The translations under genes were made by a program, and so were the position numbers. Positions 27,162 through 35,445 of a stretch of 64,000 nucleotides of DNA are shown piece after piece (positions within the stretch are counted from its first letter, which is position 1; the number at the start of each line of letters is the position of its first letter). The stretch is taken from the NCBI RefSeq assembly GCF_017357425.1, contig NZ_CP014571.1:4464001-4528000 (forward strand), written 5' to 3'. Source of the DNA: Arthrobacter sp. D5-1 (lineage in GTDB: Bacteria; Actinomycetota; Actinomycetes; Actinomycetales; Micrococcaceae). The notes under the pieces are model-generated. The model saw only the letters and a program-made list of their open reading frames with translations. It did no database searches and was not told where the DNA came from.

Positions 27162-27701
27162 TCACGCAGTCGCGATCGCCAGCACCCTCCGGAGGGCCCA
27201 GGCCACCCGCAACAAAGCCAAGGCAGAAGCGAACGCCAGTACGAACACCACACCCTCAGGAATCCACAAGCCAGTGGGCGCGCCTCCTTCCAGCACCATG
27301 GTGACCAGCGCAGCGATCAGCAGCAGGCCAAGCCCGGGGATGGCGAACAGGAACACCTCACCGATCTGGCGGCGATGGGTTGCCGATAATTTCTCCAGGG
27401 GAAGTTCCCGCTGGCCCGGCGCGGCTTTCTTGCCCAGCACGTTGATAAGCATGGAAACACTGGTGAGTGTCAGCCCGGCCGTGGCGCCGGCCAAGGTGGC
27501 GAGCGTTTGGAAGAGGGTTCGCCGGGTTCCGACATCAACCCCTTCCAGCAACAACGGCTGACGCGCCAGCAATGTAATGCCCCACCAGATCAGGACGGCA
27601 AGAACCGCCCACAGGTAGTCGGCAGTGGGATGCAGCAGGAACCACCGCCACAGGGTCCGTCGCCTTCCGGAGCGTTCGATATCAACCTCGTACAAGCTCA
27701 T
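27162..27701 (-). CDS. Four-helix membrane protein of an unrecognised two-gene module
   Basis: About 179 residues from ATG 27701 (an in-frame start at 27728 is also possible). Four hydrophobic segments are clear: YLWAVLAVLIWWGITLL, LATLAGATAGLTLTSVSMLI, FAIPGLGLLLIAALVTMVL and VVFVLAFASALALLRVAWAL. A 40-residue basic loop (KLSATHRRQ) lies between helices 2 and 3. The start lies 20 bp inside the upstream soluble protein gene, implying coupled translation. No family recognised. The layout suggests a membrane effector or channel next to a cytoplasmic sensor, which is inference. Confidence 0.7.
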   Translation of the reverse strand: MSLYEVDIERSGRRRTLWRWFLLHPTADYLWAVLAVLIWWGITLLARQPLLLEGVDVGTRRTLFQTLATLAGATAGLTLTSVSMLINVLGKKAAPGQRELPLEKLSATHRRQIGEVFLFAIPGLGLLLIAALVTMVLEGGAPTGLWIPEGVVFVLAFASALALLRVAWALRRVLAIATA

Positions 27702-28713
27702 GGCCGGCACCGCCTGCCGCGGCTTCATCAGCGAGTGCCGCGGCGGCGAGAGCCTCGCGCACAGCAGTCATTCCGCCCGCAACGATGTCCGGCACCAGGC
27801 TCGAGTCAGCAGGGCCCTTGACGTCCGGCAGGGTCCTGGCAAAGAAGGCCTCGTTGTCCCGGGCTTGTTTGTTGAGGATGGCAATGGCCTCGGCCACTGA
27901 CTTCTGAGGATCGTTGAACACGTCCGGGTCAACCTCGATGTGTGAAACGAACCGTTCCTTCAGGAGATCCACCACCTCCCGGTCACCTGTCAGCGAGTCC
28001 TTGCCCTCCGCCACCACGTAGTCAAAGTGCTCCACGGACCCAGCCCGGCGGAAGAGGTCGATGAGTTGCTGAATACGATCCCGGATCCGCTGCTTATCCT
28101 CCGCCCTCCCGGAACGGCCCACGCTCAGGGAAATGCGGAACGTTCCTTCGTTCATGAGGCGCGAGGCGCTCTCCAGGACGTCGGCCCATTCACCTTCCAT
28201 CAGCTTCCCTGAAAGGCGCTCCGCGGGAAGCGCAAACTCGAAACGGCTTACTTCAAGCCGGGTGAGGATTTCCTCGATGTCCTCCCTCACCACAGGAACC
28301 AGTGCGGGTTCCAGTCCCAGCATCCCTCCGAGGTACTCCCCCATCCGGGATGCCCGGGGCCCGTTACCGCTGGTGAGCACGGCGATGACGTTCCTTTTTA
28401 GGAAAGCGAAATAGGTGGTCTCCAGGAGGTGGTCGCCGGGAGCCAGCGGGAGTGGTTTACGCCGGCCAAGGGCGTCGCCGACACTCGGCAGGTTGGTATC
28501 CCGGACACGGTCCAGCAACAGCACAGGATGAGGCGAGGATGCCACCGCCTGCGCGAGCAACACAGTCCCGTCCACACTGGTGAAATGCCGGTCCGTCGCG
28601 GAATCCTGGGCTTTCTTTAGGACCTCCACTACCCGGCGCGCCGGAAAGGGACGGCTGAGCTCGTCACCGTTCAGCTGTTCGATCCGCCAAAACTGCACAC
28701 TGCGTCGTGCCAT
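27682..28713 (-). CDS. Soluble 343-residue protein of unknown function, partner of the four-helix membrane protein
   Basis: No signal or membrane segment. Starts MARRSVQFWRIEQLNGDE and has a mixed alpha/beta N-terminal half containing LLLDRVRDTNLPSVGDALG, then PLAPGDHLLETTYFAFLKRNVIAVL, and GNGPRASRMGEYLGGML. A helical C-terminal half contains KDSLTGDREVVDLLKERF. The N-terminal pattern recalls uncharacterised proteins often found in defence or stress cassettes, but I cannot name a family. It overlaps the downstream membrane protein gene, so the two should act together. The gene upstream (PEP-mutase-like) ends 97 bp away on the same strand. Confidence 0.72.
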   Translation of the reverse strand: MARRSVQFWRIEQLNGDELSRPFPARRVVEVLKKAQDSATDRHFTSVDGTVLLAQAVASSPHPVLLLDRVRDTNLPSVGDALGRRKPLPLAPGDHLLETTYFAFLKRNVIAVLTSGNGPRASRMGEYLGGMLGLEPALVPVVREDIEEILTRLEVSRFEFALPAERLSGKLMEGEWADVLESASRLMNEGTFRISLSVGRSGRAEDKQRIRDRIQQLIDLFRRAGSVEHFDYVVAEGKDSLTGDREVVDLLKERFVSHIEVDPDVFNDPQKSVAEAIAILNKQARDNEAFFARTLPDVKGPADSSLVPDIVAGGMTAVREALAAAALADEAAAGGAGHELVRG

Positions 28714-28810
28714 CCGTACTCCCCTGCCGTGGTGGCCTTTGCTACAGATCCCAAGCTATCGGTGAGGTCCGACATTAAAGGCGGGCTCCGCCGTCGTGCG
28801 TTGCATCAGT

Positions 28811-29659
28811 TCACAAGCTGTACTTGGGCCCCTCCGCAAAGAGTGCATCCATCTCGTCGTGGCTGCGCGTGCCGGCGAGGCCGGCCCAGTTGCCGTCGGC
28901 CAGGATCTCCTTCGCAACCCGGGCCACCTTGGCGTAGGCAGCCTTCGCGGTGTTGCCGCCGATACTGACGCGACGGACGCCGGCGTCGTGCAGTTCCAGC
29001 GGCGACGGCGCCCCTACGCCCGCCAGCGCGTTCAGCGGCGCCGGTATGCGGCTGGATAGTTCATGGAGGACATGCAGATCCAGGACGCCGGGCACGAAGA
29101 CGCCATCGGCACCGGCAGTGAGGTAGGCCTCGGCACGCCGCAGCGTCTCGTCGAAAGCCTCCTCCGGAAACCGTCCGGACAGATACGTGTCCGTGCGGGC
29201 ATTGATGAACAGTGGGATCCTGCGGTCATCGGCCACGGCGCGGATGAGGGCTATGCGACGCGATTGCTCGGCGATGTCGGTGAGCGGTTCGGCCGCGGAG
29301 TCCTCGATGTTGATGCCCACAGCACCCTCGTCCAGGACGGCGTGGACGGTTGCCCGCAGTTCATCATCGGTGCGTCCGTAGCCCGTCTCGATGTCCGCGG
29401 TCACCGGCAGGGTAGTGGCGCCAACAACGCGACCCAACGCGGCCATGGCCAGCCCCCACGGCACATGGTCCCCGTCCCGGAAGCCCAGGCTCCAGGAGAC
29501 GGCCGAGCTTGAAGTGGCAATCGCCGTCGCCCCTGCTTCCTGGACAACGCGGGCGGAAGCGGCGTCCCACACGTTCACCAGCACCAGCGGCACAGGCCCT
29601 GCATCATGGAGTTTGTGGAACTGTTCGGCCTTGGTCACGGATCCCCGGTGCGCTGTCAT
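28811..29659 (-). CDS. Isocitrate lyase/PEP mutase-family protein
   Basis: 282 residues from ATG 29659 (MTAHRGSVTKAEQFHKLH). The family pattern is clear: LVLVNVWDAASARVVQEAGA, ADIETGYG with the metal-binding aspartate, GINIEDSA, and INARTDTYL. Members are oxaloacetate hydrolases, carboxyphosphonoenolpyruvate mutase-like enzymes or lyases acting on C-C bonds next to a carboxylate; the exact reaction is unknown. It is divergent from the aminotransferase with a palindrome between them. Confidence 0.88.
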   Translation of the reverse strand: MTAHRGSVTKAEQFHKLHDAGPVPLVLVNVWDAASARVVQEAGATAIATSSSAVSWSLGFRDGDHVPWGLAMAALGRVVGATTLPVTADIETGYGRTDDELRATVHAVLDEGAVGINIEDSAAEPLTDIAEQSRRIALIRAVADDRRIPLFINARTDTYLSGRFPEEAFDETLRRAEAYLTAGADGVFVPGVLDLHVLHELSSRIPAPLNALAGVGAPSPLELHDAGVRRVSIGGNTAKAAYAKVARVAKEILADGNWAGLAGTRSHDEMDALFAEGPKYSL

Positions 29660-29732
29660 AGCTACATTCCAGCCCTTCCCGATCACGACGTAAAGCGGGG
29701 ACTGCCAAACTGGGAGAGATCCGAAAACAACT

Positions 29733-29751
29733 GTTGCCTCATTAGCAACAT
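29733..29751. promoter_or_regulatory. Inverted repeat TGTTGC-N7-GCAACA
   Basis: A perfect 6-7-6 repeat in the divergent spacer, 20 bp upstream of the aminotransferase start and 73 bp from the lyase-family start. Possible shared operator; no regulator gene is adjacent. Confidence 0.4.
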
Positions 29752-29770
29752 CGAGGAGTATCCTGTCACT

Positions 29771-31078
29771 GTGACCCACGAAACATTGGATGCCGGCGCA
29801 ACGCTGCCCGCTGAAGCCATCGACGCCATTGAGCGGGCCGCCACGGCCGCCCACCCGCACGAGGAACTGTTCTCCGCGCGGGCCGCCAACATCAAGCAAT
29901 CCGCCGTCCGCGATGTCTTCGACATCTCGATGCGGCCCGGCCTTGTCTCACTCGCCGGGGGCAACCCCTACCTGCAGTCGCTGCCGTTGGAGAAGCTCGG
30001 CCAGACCGCAGCCCGCATCATCGCCGAGGAAGGCATGACGGCCCTGCAGTACGGCGGCGGCCAGGGCACCGAAGAGCTCCGTGCCCAGATCTGCGACATC
30101 ATGGCGGCAGAGGGCATCACCGACGCTGATCCCGGCAATGTGGTCATCACCGCCGGCTCACAGTCGGCGCAGGATGTGGCCACCAAGGTCTTCTGCAACC
30201 CCGGCGATGTGGTCCTGGTGGAAAACCCCACCTACGTGGGCGCCTTGAACACGTTCGAGGCATACCAAGTCGAGGTGGCACCGATCGACATGGACGACGA
30301 CGGCCTGGTACCTGAGCTTCTTGAGGCCAGGATCGCTGCGCTCCAGTCAGAGGGAAAGAACATCAAATTCCTCTACACGATCCCCAACTTCAACAACCCC
30401 TCCGGGATCACCCTGGCCGCCGAACGCAGGCAACGGATCGTCGATATATGCCGGGACGCGAACATCATTGTCCTGGAGGACAACCCCTACGGACTCCTGC
30501 GTTTCGATGGCCATCCCATCGCCCCGATGCGCGCGGCCAACCCGGACGATGTCATCTACCTCGGCTCCTTCTCCAAGATCTTCGCTCCCGGCCTCCGGAT
30601 CGGCTGGGCACTGGTTCCCGCGCACCTGCAGCGCCGCTTCTACCTGGCCTCCGAAGCCGTGACGCTCTGCCCGCCGCCACTGAACCAGATGCTGGTCTCG
30701 GCATATCTCCGCGACTATGACTGGAAAAGCCAGATCGATACGTACCGCACGCTGTACGCGGAGCGGTGCGAGGCCCTGCTCTCCGCGTTGGATGAGTACA
30801 TGCCCGCCGGGCTTACATGGACCCGCCCGGACGGCGGCTTCTTCGTCTGGGTCACCCTGCCCCAAGGCGTGGACACGTACCCCTTGCTCGCCAAGGCCAT
30901 CGACGCCGGCGTCGTCTTCATCCCCGGCGCAGCCTTCTCCCCCGTCGACGGCCCCTCCAACAAGCTCCGCCTGGCCTTCAGCGCAGTGCCGCCCGATACG
31001 ATTGCCGAAGGCGTCCGCCGCCTGGCCCCAGTTTTGGCAGAAGCCATCACAGCCACCAATGAAGGAGCAGCACAATGA
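29771..31078 (+). CDS. PLP-dependent aminotransferase (2-aminoadipate/AAT-I like)
   Basis: 435 residues from GTG 29771. The chain begins at the fold-type I part (ISMRPGLVSLAGGNPY), lacking the GntR domain of MocR regulators, so it is an enzyme. The PLP lysine is in LGSFSKIFAPGLRIGW, the aspartate in LEDNPYGLLRF, and the Asn in PNFNNPSG. These resemble multi-substrate 2-aminoadipate, aromatic or branched-chain aminotransferases. It overlaps the universal stress gene by four bases (ATGA). Confidence 0.9.
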   Translation: MTHETLDAGATLPAEAIDAIERAATAAHPHEELFSARAANIKQSAVRDVFDISMRPGLVSLAGGNPYLQSLPLEKLGQTAARIIAEEGMTALQYGGGQGTEELRAQICDIMAAEGITDADPGNVVITAGSQSAQDVATKVFCNPGDVVLVENPTYVGALNTFEAYQVEVAPIDMDDDGLVPELLEARIAALQSEGKNIKFLYTIPNFNNPSGITLAAERRQRIVDICRDANIIVLEDNPYGLLRFDGHPIAPMRAANPDDVIYLGSFSKIFAPGLRIGWALVPAHLQRRFYLASEAVTLCPPPLNQMLVSAYLRDYDWKSQIDTYRTLYAERCEALLSALDEYMPAGLTWTRPDGGFFVWVTLPQGVDTYPLLAKAIDAGVVFIPGAAFSPVDGPSNKLRLAFSAVPPDTIAEGVRRLAPVLAEAITATNEGAAQ

Positions 31079-31503
31079 CCGGAGTTGTGATTGTCGGAGT
31101 AGACGGCAGCGAGACGGCAATGAGGGCAGCACAGGCCGCCCAGCAGCTGGCCATCGGACTCGGAGCCAGCCTGCGCGTTGTCAGCGCTTTCGACAGCAAC
31201 CGTACTGAGGTGGTTGAGATCGGCACCGACAAGTGGATCGTGTCAGACGCCGCCGAAGCGGAGACCGTGGCCCGTACCGTAGCGGAGCGACTGACCCATG
31301 AGGGCCTGGACATCACCTACTCCGCGGCGCGTGGCAAGCCCGGCGAAGCCTTGGTGAAGGAAGCCGAAATGCAGGATGCCCGGCTGATCGTGGTGGGCAA
31401 CCGGCGCATGCAGGGCCTGGGCAGGGTTCTGGGCAGTGTGGCAAACACCGTGGCCCACACGGCACCCTGCGATGTCTACATCGCCAAGACCGACCAGCCG
31501 TAA
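31075..31503 (+). CDS. Universal stress protein (UspA family)
   Basis: 142 residues, one Usp domain. The N-terminal VIVGVDGSETAMRA and the C-terminal ATP-binding motif GNRRMQGLGRVLGSVANTV are both intact, so it belongs to the nucleotide-binding class. Translationally coupled to the aminotransferase upstream. Confidence 0.93.
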   Translation: MTGVVIVGVDGSETAMRAAQAAQQLAIGLGASLRVVSAFDSNRTEVVEIGTDKWIVSDAAEAETVARTVAERLTHEGLDITYSAARGKPGEALVKEAEMQDARLIVVGNRRMQGLGRVLGSVANTVAHTAPCDVYIAKTDQP

Positions 31504-31520
31504 AGCGAGCTGAATCACGC

Positions 31521-31546
31521 CGCCGGGTGGGGAGCCTCACCCGGCG
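31521..31546 (+). terminator. Terminator after the stress protein
   Basis: CGCCGGGTG and CACCCGGCG form a 9-bp stem with an 8-nt loop, followed by TTTGGCGTCTTT. Confidence 0.8.
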
Positions 31547-31595
31547 TTTGGCGTCTTTCGAGCCATTCCCCTGAAGTCATCGTTATAAAATCGAG

Positions 31596-31988
31596 ATGCC
31601 CCCAATGGCGCGTGCCGCCTCCACCATCCGACTTCAGGGGATCATTTTCTTGCTTACTTTGCAGCCGCGCCAGCGCGTGGGACACGACATTCTGCTTGCC
31701 CGCCACGGCAACAACATCAGCACCATGCGCTACGACCGCAGTAACGATCGCATCATCGCGATGCTCGACGACGGCTCCTGGGACAGCGCCCCCAACATGA
31801 TCACTCCGGGACTTGATATGCCGGAGACTTTCGGCAGCGTGTTCCGTAAGGACTGGCGCTTCCTATCCGTGGCATGCGTTGCCATGCTCACCGTCGCCGC
31901 TGTTGCCATGGGCATCAGCGTCGAGATGGCCAACCACATGTCCACCACCGAACTCCAGGCGCTGCTGGTCAGCTACCCGGCGTTTTAG
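31596..31988 (+). CDS. Small single-pass membrane protein, function unknown
   Basis: Up to 130 residues; the start is uncertain. A good -10 (TATAAAAT at 31584-31591) sits so close to the ATG that the mRNA may be leaderless. The body has a soluble part (DRSNDRIIAMLDDGSWDSAP) and one membrane helix (LSVACVAMLTVAAVAMGISV) near the C-terminus. Its end overlaps the convergent permease gene by 20 bp. No family recognised. Confidence 0.5.
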   Translation: MPPMARAASTIRLQGIIFLLTLQPRQRVGHDILLARHGNNISTMRYDRSNDRIIAMLDDGSWDSAPNMITPGLDMPETFGSVFRKDWRFLSVACVAMLTVAAVAMGISVEMANHMSTTELQALLVSYPAF

Positions 31989-33372
31989 CTGAGACGGGAT
32001 GCGGCTCCTCAAGAGGGGTTGCGTCGTCGAAATCCAGGGCGATATTGCCTCCGGCCCTCCTGCGGCTCACCACGTAGATGGTTGCACCCACCGCAAGCCA
32101 CGCTGCTCCCAGCAGATACGTGAACCAGGCGAGTGACGTCCACAGCCACGCGATGAAGGCGAATCCCAGCAGCGGCATGATCAGGTTCCGCAGCGCGCTT
32201 TGGGGACCGCGCTTACGCAAGTCAAAGAACAGCACCTTGATGGTGGCCAGGTTGACCGCGGCGAAGGCGAACAAAGCCCCGAAGTTGATCATGTAGACCG
32301 CCTGTTCCAAAGTGATGAACAAAGCAACCAGTGAGACTGCGGATACCAGCAGCGCCGCCACATGCGGCGTGCGAAAGCGCAGGTTCAGCGTGGAGAAGGC
32401 CCCGGGCAGGATCTTGTCCCGCCCCATGGCATAGATGACCCGGCTGACACTCATCTGGGCCGCCGTGCCGCAGAGAACAAGTCCGCCGAGGTTAACCACC
32501 ACGAAGACCACCATCAGGACATCGCCGCCGGCACGTTGCATGAGCTCCGTTCCTGCTGCATCAAGGTTCTCAATGGCCCTCCACTCGGGAGCGATGAGGC
32601 TGCCGGCTACGGAAAACAGCGCGTAACCAACACCTGCGAACAGCGTGGACAAGATAATGCCCCGCGGCACGTCCCTCTTCGGGTTGCGCGCTTCCTCGGA
32701 CAGCGTGGAGACGCCGTCGAACCCCAGGAACGCAAAGGACACCATTGCAGCGGCGGCCATGACCGGCGCCAGCCCACCCTCCCCAAGAGTGAGGGGCCGG
32801 ATGAGGTTCTCCACAGTCAGGTCCGGAGCGTTGAGGACCGCCAGCACGAGGAAGACAAGAATGACGACGACGGACGCCGCCACCACTACAAAGTTCATCT
32901 TCTTGATCCACGCAACACCGATCACACTGAAGAGGCCCACCACCAGCAGACAAGCCAGGACTGCGAGCTGTGATGGTATGGCAGGCAGCAGGCTGTTGAG
33001 ATAGAGGCCGAAGAGCAGGAAGTTGACCATGGGCAGGAACAGGTAGTCCAGCATCATGGCCCAACCCACCATGAAGCCCACAGGCTTGCCAAAAGCCCTT
33101 GACGCGTAGGCGTACGCGCCACCGGTGACAGGAACATTGCGTGCCATTTGTCCGTAGCTATGAGCTGTAAAGAGCATGGCTACCAGGGCAGCTATGTAGG
33201 CTGCTGGAAGATGTCCATCACTGATCTCCGTACCGGGTCCGTAGACCGCCACCACGGACAAGATACCCATGGACGTTAACCCGAAGGCGACCAATGACGG
33301 CAAGCCAAGGACCCTCTTGAGCGTTGGCCCAGAGGGCGGGATTTGGGTAGCACTTGCTGGGGTAGTGTCCAT
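31969..33372 (-). CDS. APC-family amino acid/amine permease
   Basis: 467 residues from ATG 33372, with an AGGAG ribosome binding site. About 12 membrane helices. APC features include GLTSMGILSVVAVYGPG early, the GGAYAYASRAFGKPVGF loop and FLGFDGVSTLSEEARNPKRD after helix 5-6. It is divergent from an amidohydrolase with two copies of a shared palindromic motif between, which suggests that it imports the substrate of that enzyme. Confidence 0.9.
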   Translation of the reverse strand: MDTTPASATQIPPSGPTLKRVLGLPSLVAFGLTSMGILSVVAVYGPGTEISDGHLPAAYIAALVAMLFTAHSYGQMARNVPVTGGAYAYASRAFGKPVGFMVGWAMMLDYLFLPMVNFLLFGLYLNSLLPAIPSQLAVLACLLVVGLFSVIGVAWIKKMNFVVVAASVVVILVFLVLAVLNAPDLTVENLIRPLTLGEGGLAPVMAAAAMVSFAFLGFDGVSTLSEEARNPKRDVPRGIILSTLFAGVGYALFSVAGSLIAPEWRAIENLDAAGTELMQRAGGDVLMVVFVVVNLGGLVLCGTAAQMSVSRVIYAMGRDKILPGAFSTLNLRFRTPHVAALLVSAVSLVALFITLEQAVYMINFGALFAFAAVNLATIKVLFFDLRKRGPQSALRNLIMPLLGFAFIAWLWTSLAWFTYLLGAAWLAVGATIYVVSRRRAGGNIALDFDDATPLEEPHPVSAKTPGS

Positions 33373-33452
33373 GGGCTTCTCCTCGATGCGATTCACATCA
33401 CATAAATGAATGGTGATCATTAGAGTAGGCGCTCGATCGAGTTCTGTATAGA

Positions 33453-33466
33453 TTTGGTATTCCAAA
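33453..33466. promoter_or_regulatory. Operator copy 1, TTTGGTATTCCAAA
   Basis: A perfect 5-4-5 palindrome 81 bp upstream of the permease start. A second copy of TTTGGTATWCC starts 83 bp to the right, near eight helical turns away. Confidence 0.55.
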
Positions 33467-33535
33467 AAGCTTGTCTCGTTCTTTTGTAAGCTGATTTTCA
33501 AGCGTTTTTCCTGCAAAACTCCATCGTGGTGGCAC

Positions 33536-33549
33536 TTTGGTATACCGTT
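33536..33549. promoter_or_regulatory. Operator copy 2, TTTGGTATACCGTT
   Basis: Shares TTTGGTATWCC with copy 1 and contains the 8-bp palindrome GGTATACC, of the type often bound by GntR-family dimers. It lies 22 bp before the amidohydrolase start. Confidence 0.55.
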
Positions 33550-33571
33550 GAGACATTACTTGGGAGGCCTT

Positions 33572-34666
33572 ATGACAACACATTCACCAACCCGCGAAGT
33601 AGGCCAAAGCCGTTGGTCCGGCGGCCCGTCTCTCCTCACGACGCGGGGCTTAGTGGACGCACACATTCACCCGGATAAGACCACAGTGGGTTCTGCATGG
33701 TTGCCCCGCCGATCCGCCCCCACGCTGGCCGACCTCATCGAAAACGATCTCCGTGCACAGCTCTCGTTCCAGGACAGCGTGGAGGAACGTTCCTTCGCGT
33801 TGATGAGGCAAGCTGTCCTCCAGGGGACCATGGCGATGCGGGCGCACGTTGACGTCGGTACCCAGATCGGGCTCAGGAACATTCACGGCGTCAGGGCGGC
33901 CGCGGAACGCCTTGCACCCTTCCTCGACGTCCAAATCGTCGCTTTCCCGCAGTTCGGCCTCCTCAGTAATCCGGGGACGCTCAACCTCATGGAAGCGTCA
34001 TTGGCTGAGGGGGCAGACCTGGTGGGCGGCCTTGACCCTGCTTCGCTGGACGGTGATCTGGATGGCCATCTGAAGGCGGTCTTCGGACTGGCGAACAAGC
34101 ATGGCAGGGACGTGGACATCCACCTCCACGACGCCGGACCGGACGGACTGGCACAATTGCGGGACATCGCACAGCGCACGCGGGCGGAAGGCATGCAGGG
34201 CCGCGTCACCATTGGACATGCTTTTGCTCTTTGCGACCCTGCGCAACCCGGGCTCGAAGCCACCCTTGATGCCATGGCCGAGGCCGGAATGTGGATGGCG
34301 ACGTGTGCCCTGGGTGCCGATCCGGTCCCTGTTCTGGATGTCATGGAAAGACACGGGGTCAAAGTTGCGCTCGGCTCCGACGGAGTCCGGGACGCGTGGT
34401 CACCCTTTGGTACGGGGAGCATGATGGACCGCGCGCATCTGCTCGGATACCGCACTGGTGCTTCCACCGATGCTGAGCTGGAACGTTGCTTCAGGATCGC
34501 TACGGTTGCAGGCGCAGAGCTTGTGGGATCGGCGGCTGTGAGCGATTTCTCCGGTGCGGAATCAGGTGACCGTCTCGAATTCGCAGCAAACTCAATCCCC
34601 GAATTGGTGGTCGACCGGCCATCACCGCTGAGGGTTATCCGGGATGGGCAACAAGTGGTGATCTAG
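33572..34666 (+). CDS. Amidohydrolase (cytosine deaminase-like)
   Basis: 364 residues from ATG 33572, with GGGAGG six bases upstream. The metal-binding HxH is in GLVDAHIHPDKT; further ligand motifs are MRAHVDVGTQIG, HLHDAG and GHAFAL, and the catalytic aspartate is in ALGSDGVRDAWSPFG. The order is that of the cytosine deaminase/N-acyl-amidohydrolase branch. Coupled by a divergent promoter to the APC permease, so probably a catabolic deaminase or amidase for an imported amine or N-heterocycle. Confidence 0.88.
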   Translation: MTTHSPTREVGQSRWSGGPSLLTTRGLVDAHIHPDKTTVGSAWLPRRSAPTLADLIENDLRAQLSFQDSVEERSFALMRQAVLQGTMAMRAHVDVGTQIGLRNIHGVRAAAERLAPFLDVQIVAFPQFGLLSNPGTLNLMEASLAEGADLVGGLDPASLDGDLDGHLKAVFGLANKHGRDVDIHLHDAGPDGLAQLRDIAQRTRAEGMQGRVTIGHAFALCDPAQPGLEATLDAMAEAGMWMATCALGADPVPVLDVMERHGVKVALGSDGVRDAWSPFGTGSMMDRAHLLGYRTGASTDAELERCFRIATVAGAELVGSAAVSDFSGAESGDRLEFAANSIPELVVDRPSPLRVIRDGQQVVI

Positions 34667-34683
34667 GCGGCAAGCCAGCAGTG

Positions 34684-35445
34684 CTAGAGCATCATGTCCT
34701 GCAACAACCACCACAGGCCGGCGATCACCACGCCACCAAACAGCGAGCCGACGATGACCTGGCCCAAGGTGTGGGCACGCAGGACCAGTCGTGACCAGCC
34801 CACTGCTGGCACCAGGAGAAGTACAGGCAGCCATGCAGGCCCAAACATGGCGACCACAATGACGGCCGCCGCGGCAAGGGCAGACGCATGCCCGCTCATC
34901 TTCCAGAAGGCGCTGACCACCGCCAGGATCCCGATACCACCGATGAGCGCGATGATCATTACCAAGACGCTGACCGGACCATTCATCAGGTGCAGCACCA
35001 CCAGGCCAACCACCACCGACACCAAGGCCATCAGCAGCAGGGCCGGCCGTTGGCGCCGGTCGCTGACATGGTGGTCCGTGATCCGGCCCAATTTGACCAT
35101 CACCAGCACATAGGCCAGCGGGAGGACACAAACGAACAACGCGGCCAGGAGGCCGAACCACATGGTTCCAGGAAATCCGGGCTCGATCGCGGGGCTGATC
35201 AATAACAGCCCAAACACCACAACCGGCGGCTGGAACACCTCCGTCAGGGCACGGGCAACCGTGCGCCACGGCCCCGACACCAGTTGAGGGGGCACGTGGC
35301 CTGGGACGTTGGCGGACACCTCAGCGACAGGCGCGGCGTCCGGGTAGGGCGCGGCGTCCGGGTAGGGCGCGGCGTCCGGGTAGGGCGCTGCAGCGTCCGC
35401 TTGAGACGCTGCACCCGGACGCGGTGAGGCGTGCCTGTCAGTCAA
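34684..35445 (-). CDS. PAP2-superfamily-like membrane protein
   Basis: About 253 residues from TTG 35445, overlapping the E2 gene's stop by 8 bp; the start is inferred. The N-terminus carries the repeat AAPYPD three times. Six or so membrane helices follow. The C-terminal PAP2 motifs are [11 protein letters not shown] and [18 protein letters not shown]; in the latter the usual aspartate after the histidine is replaced by Gln, so catalysis may be altered. A lipid or polyprenyl phosphatase role would be the family default. Confidence 0.7.
   Translation of the reverse strand: MTDRHASPRPGAASQADAAAPYPDAAPYPDAAPYPDAAPVAEVSANVPGHVPPQLVSGPWRTVARALTEVFQPPVVVFGLLLISPAIEPGFPGTMWFGLLAALFVCVLPLAYVLVMVKLGRITDHHVSDRRQRPALLLMALVSVVVGLVVLHLMNGPVSVLVMIIALIGGIGILAVVSAFWKMSGHASALAAAAVIVVAMFGPAWLPVLLLVPAVGWSRLVLRAHTLGQVIVGSLFGGVVIAGLWWLLQDMML
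35333..35386. repeat. 18-bp tandem repeat, three exact copies
   Basis: GCGGCGTCCGGGTAGGGC is repeated at 35333, 35351 and 35369. On the minus strand it encodes the AAPYPD repeats in the N-terminus of the PAP2-like protein. The exactness suggests recent expansion and possible length variation. Confidence 0.95.

Noticed and set aside
27162..28713. Calling the two-gene module Kiwa (kwaA/kwaB)
   Set aside because: Only the size and topology resemble Kiwa; the gene order differs and I cannot show DUF4868 motifs.
35333..35386. Short repeats as a CRISPR array
   Set aside because: Units are directly adjacent with no spacers and encode a protein repeat.
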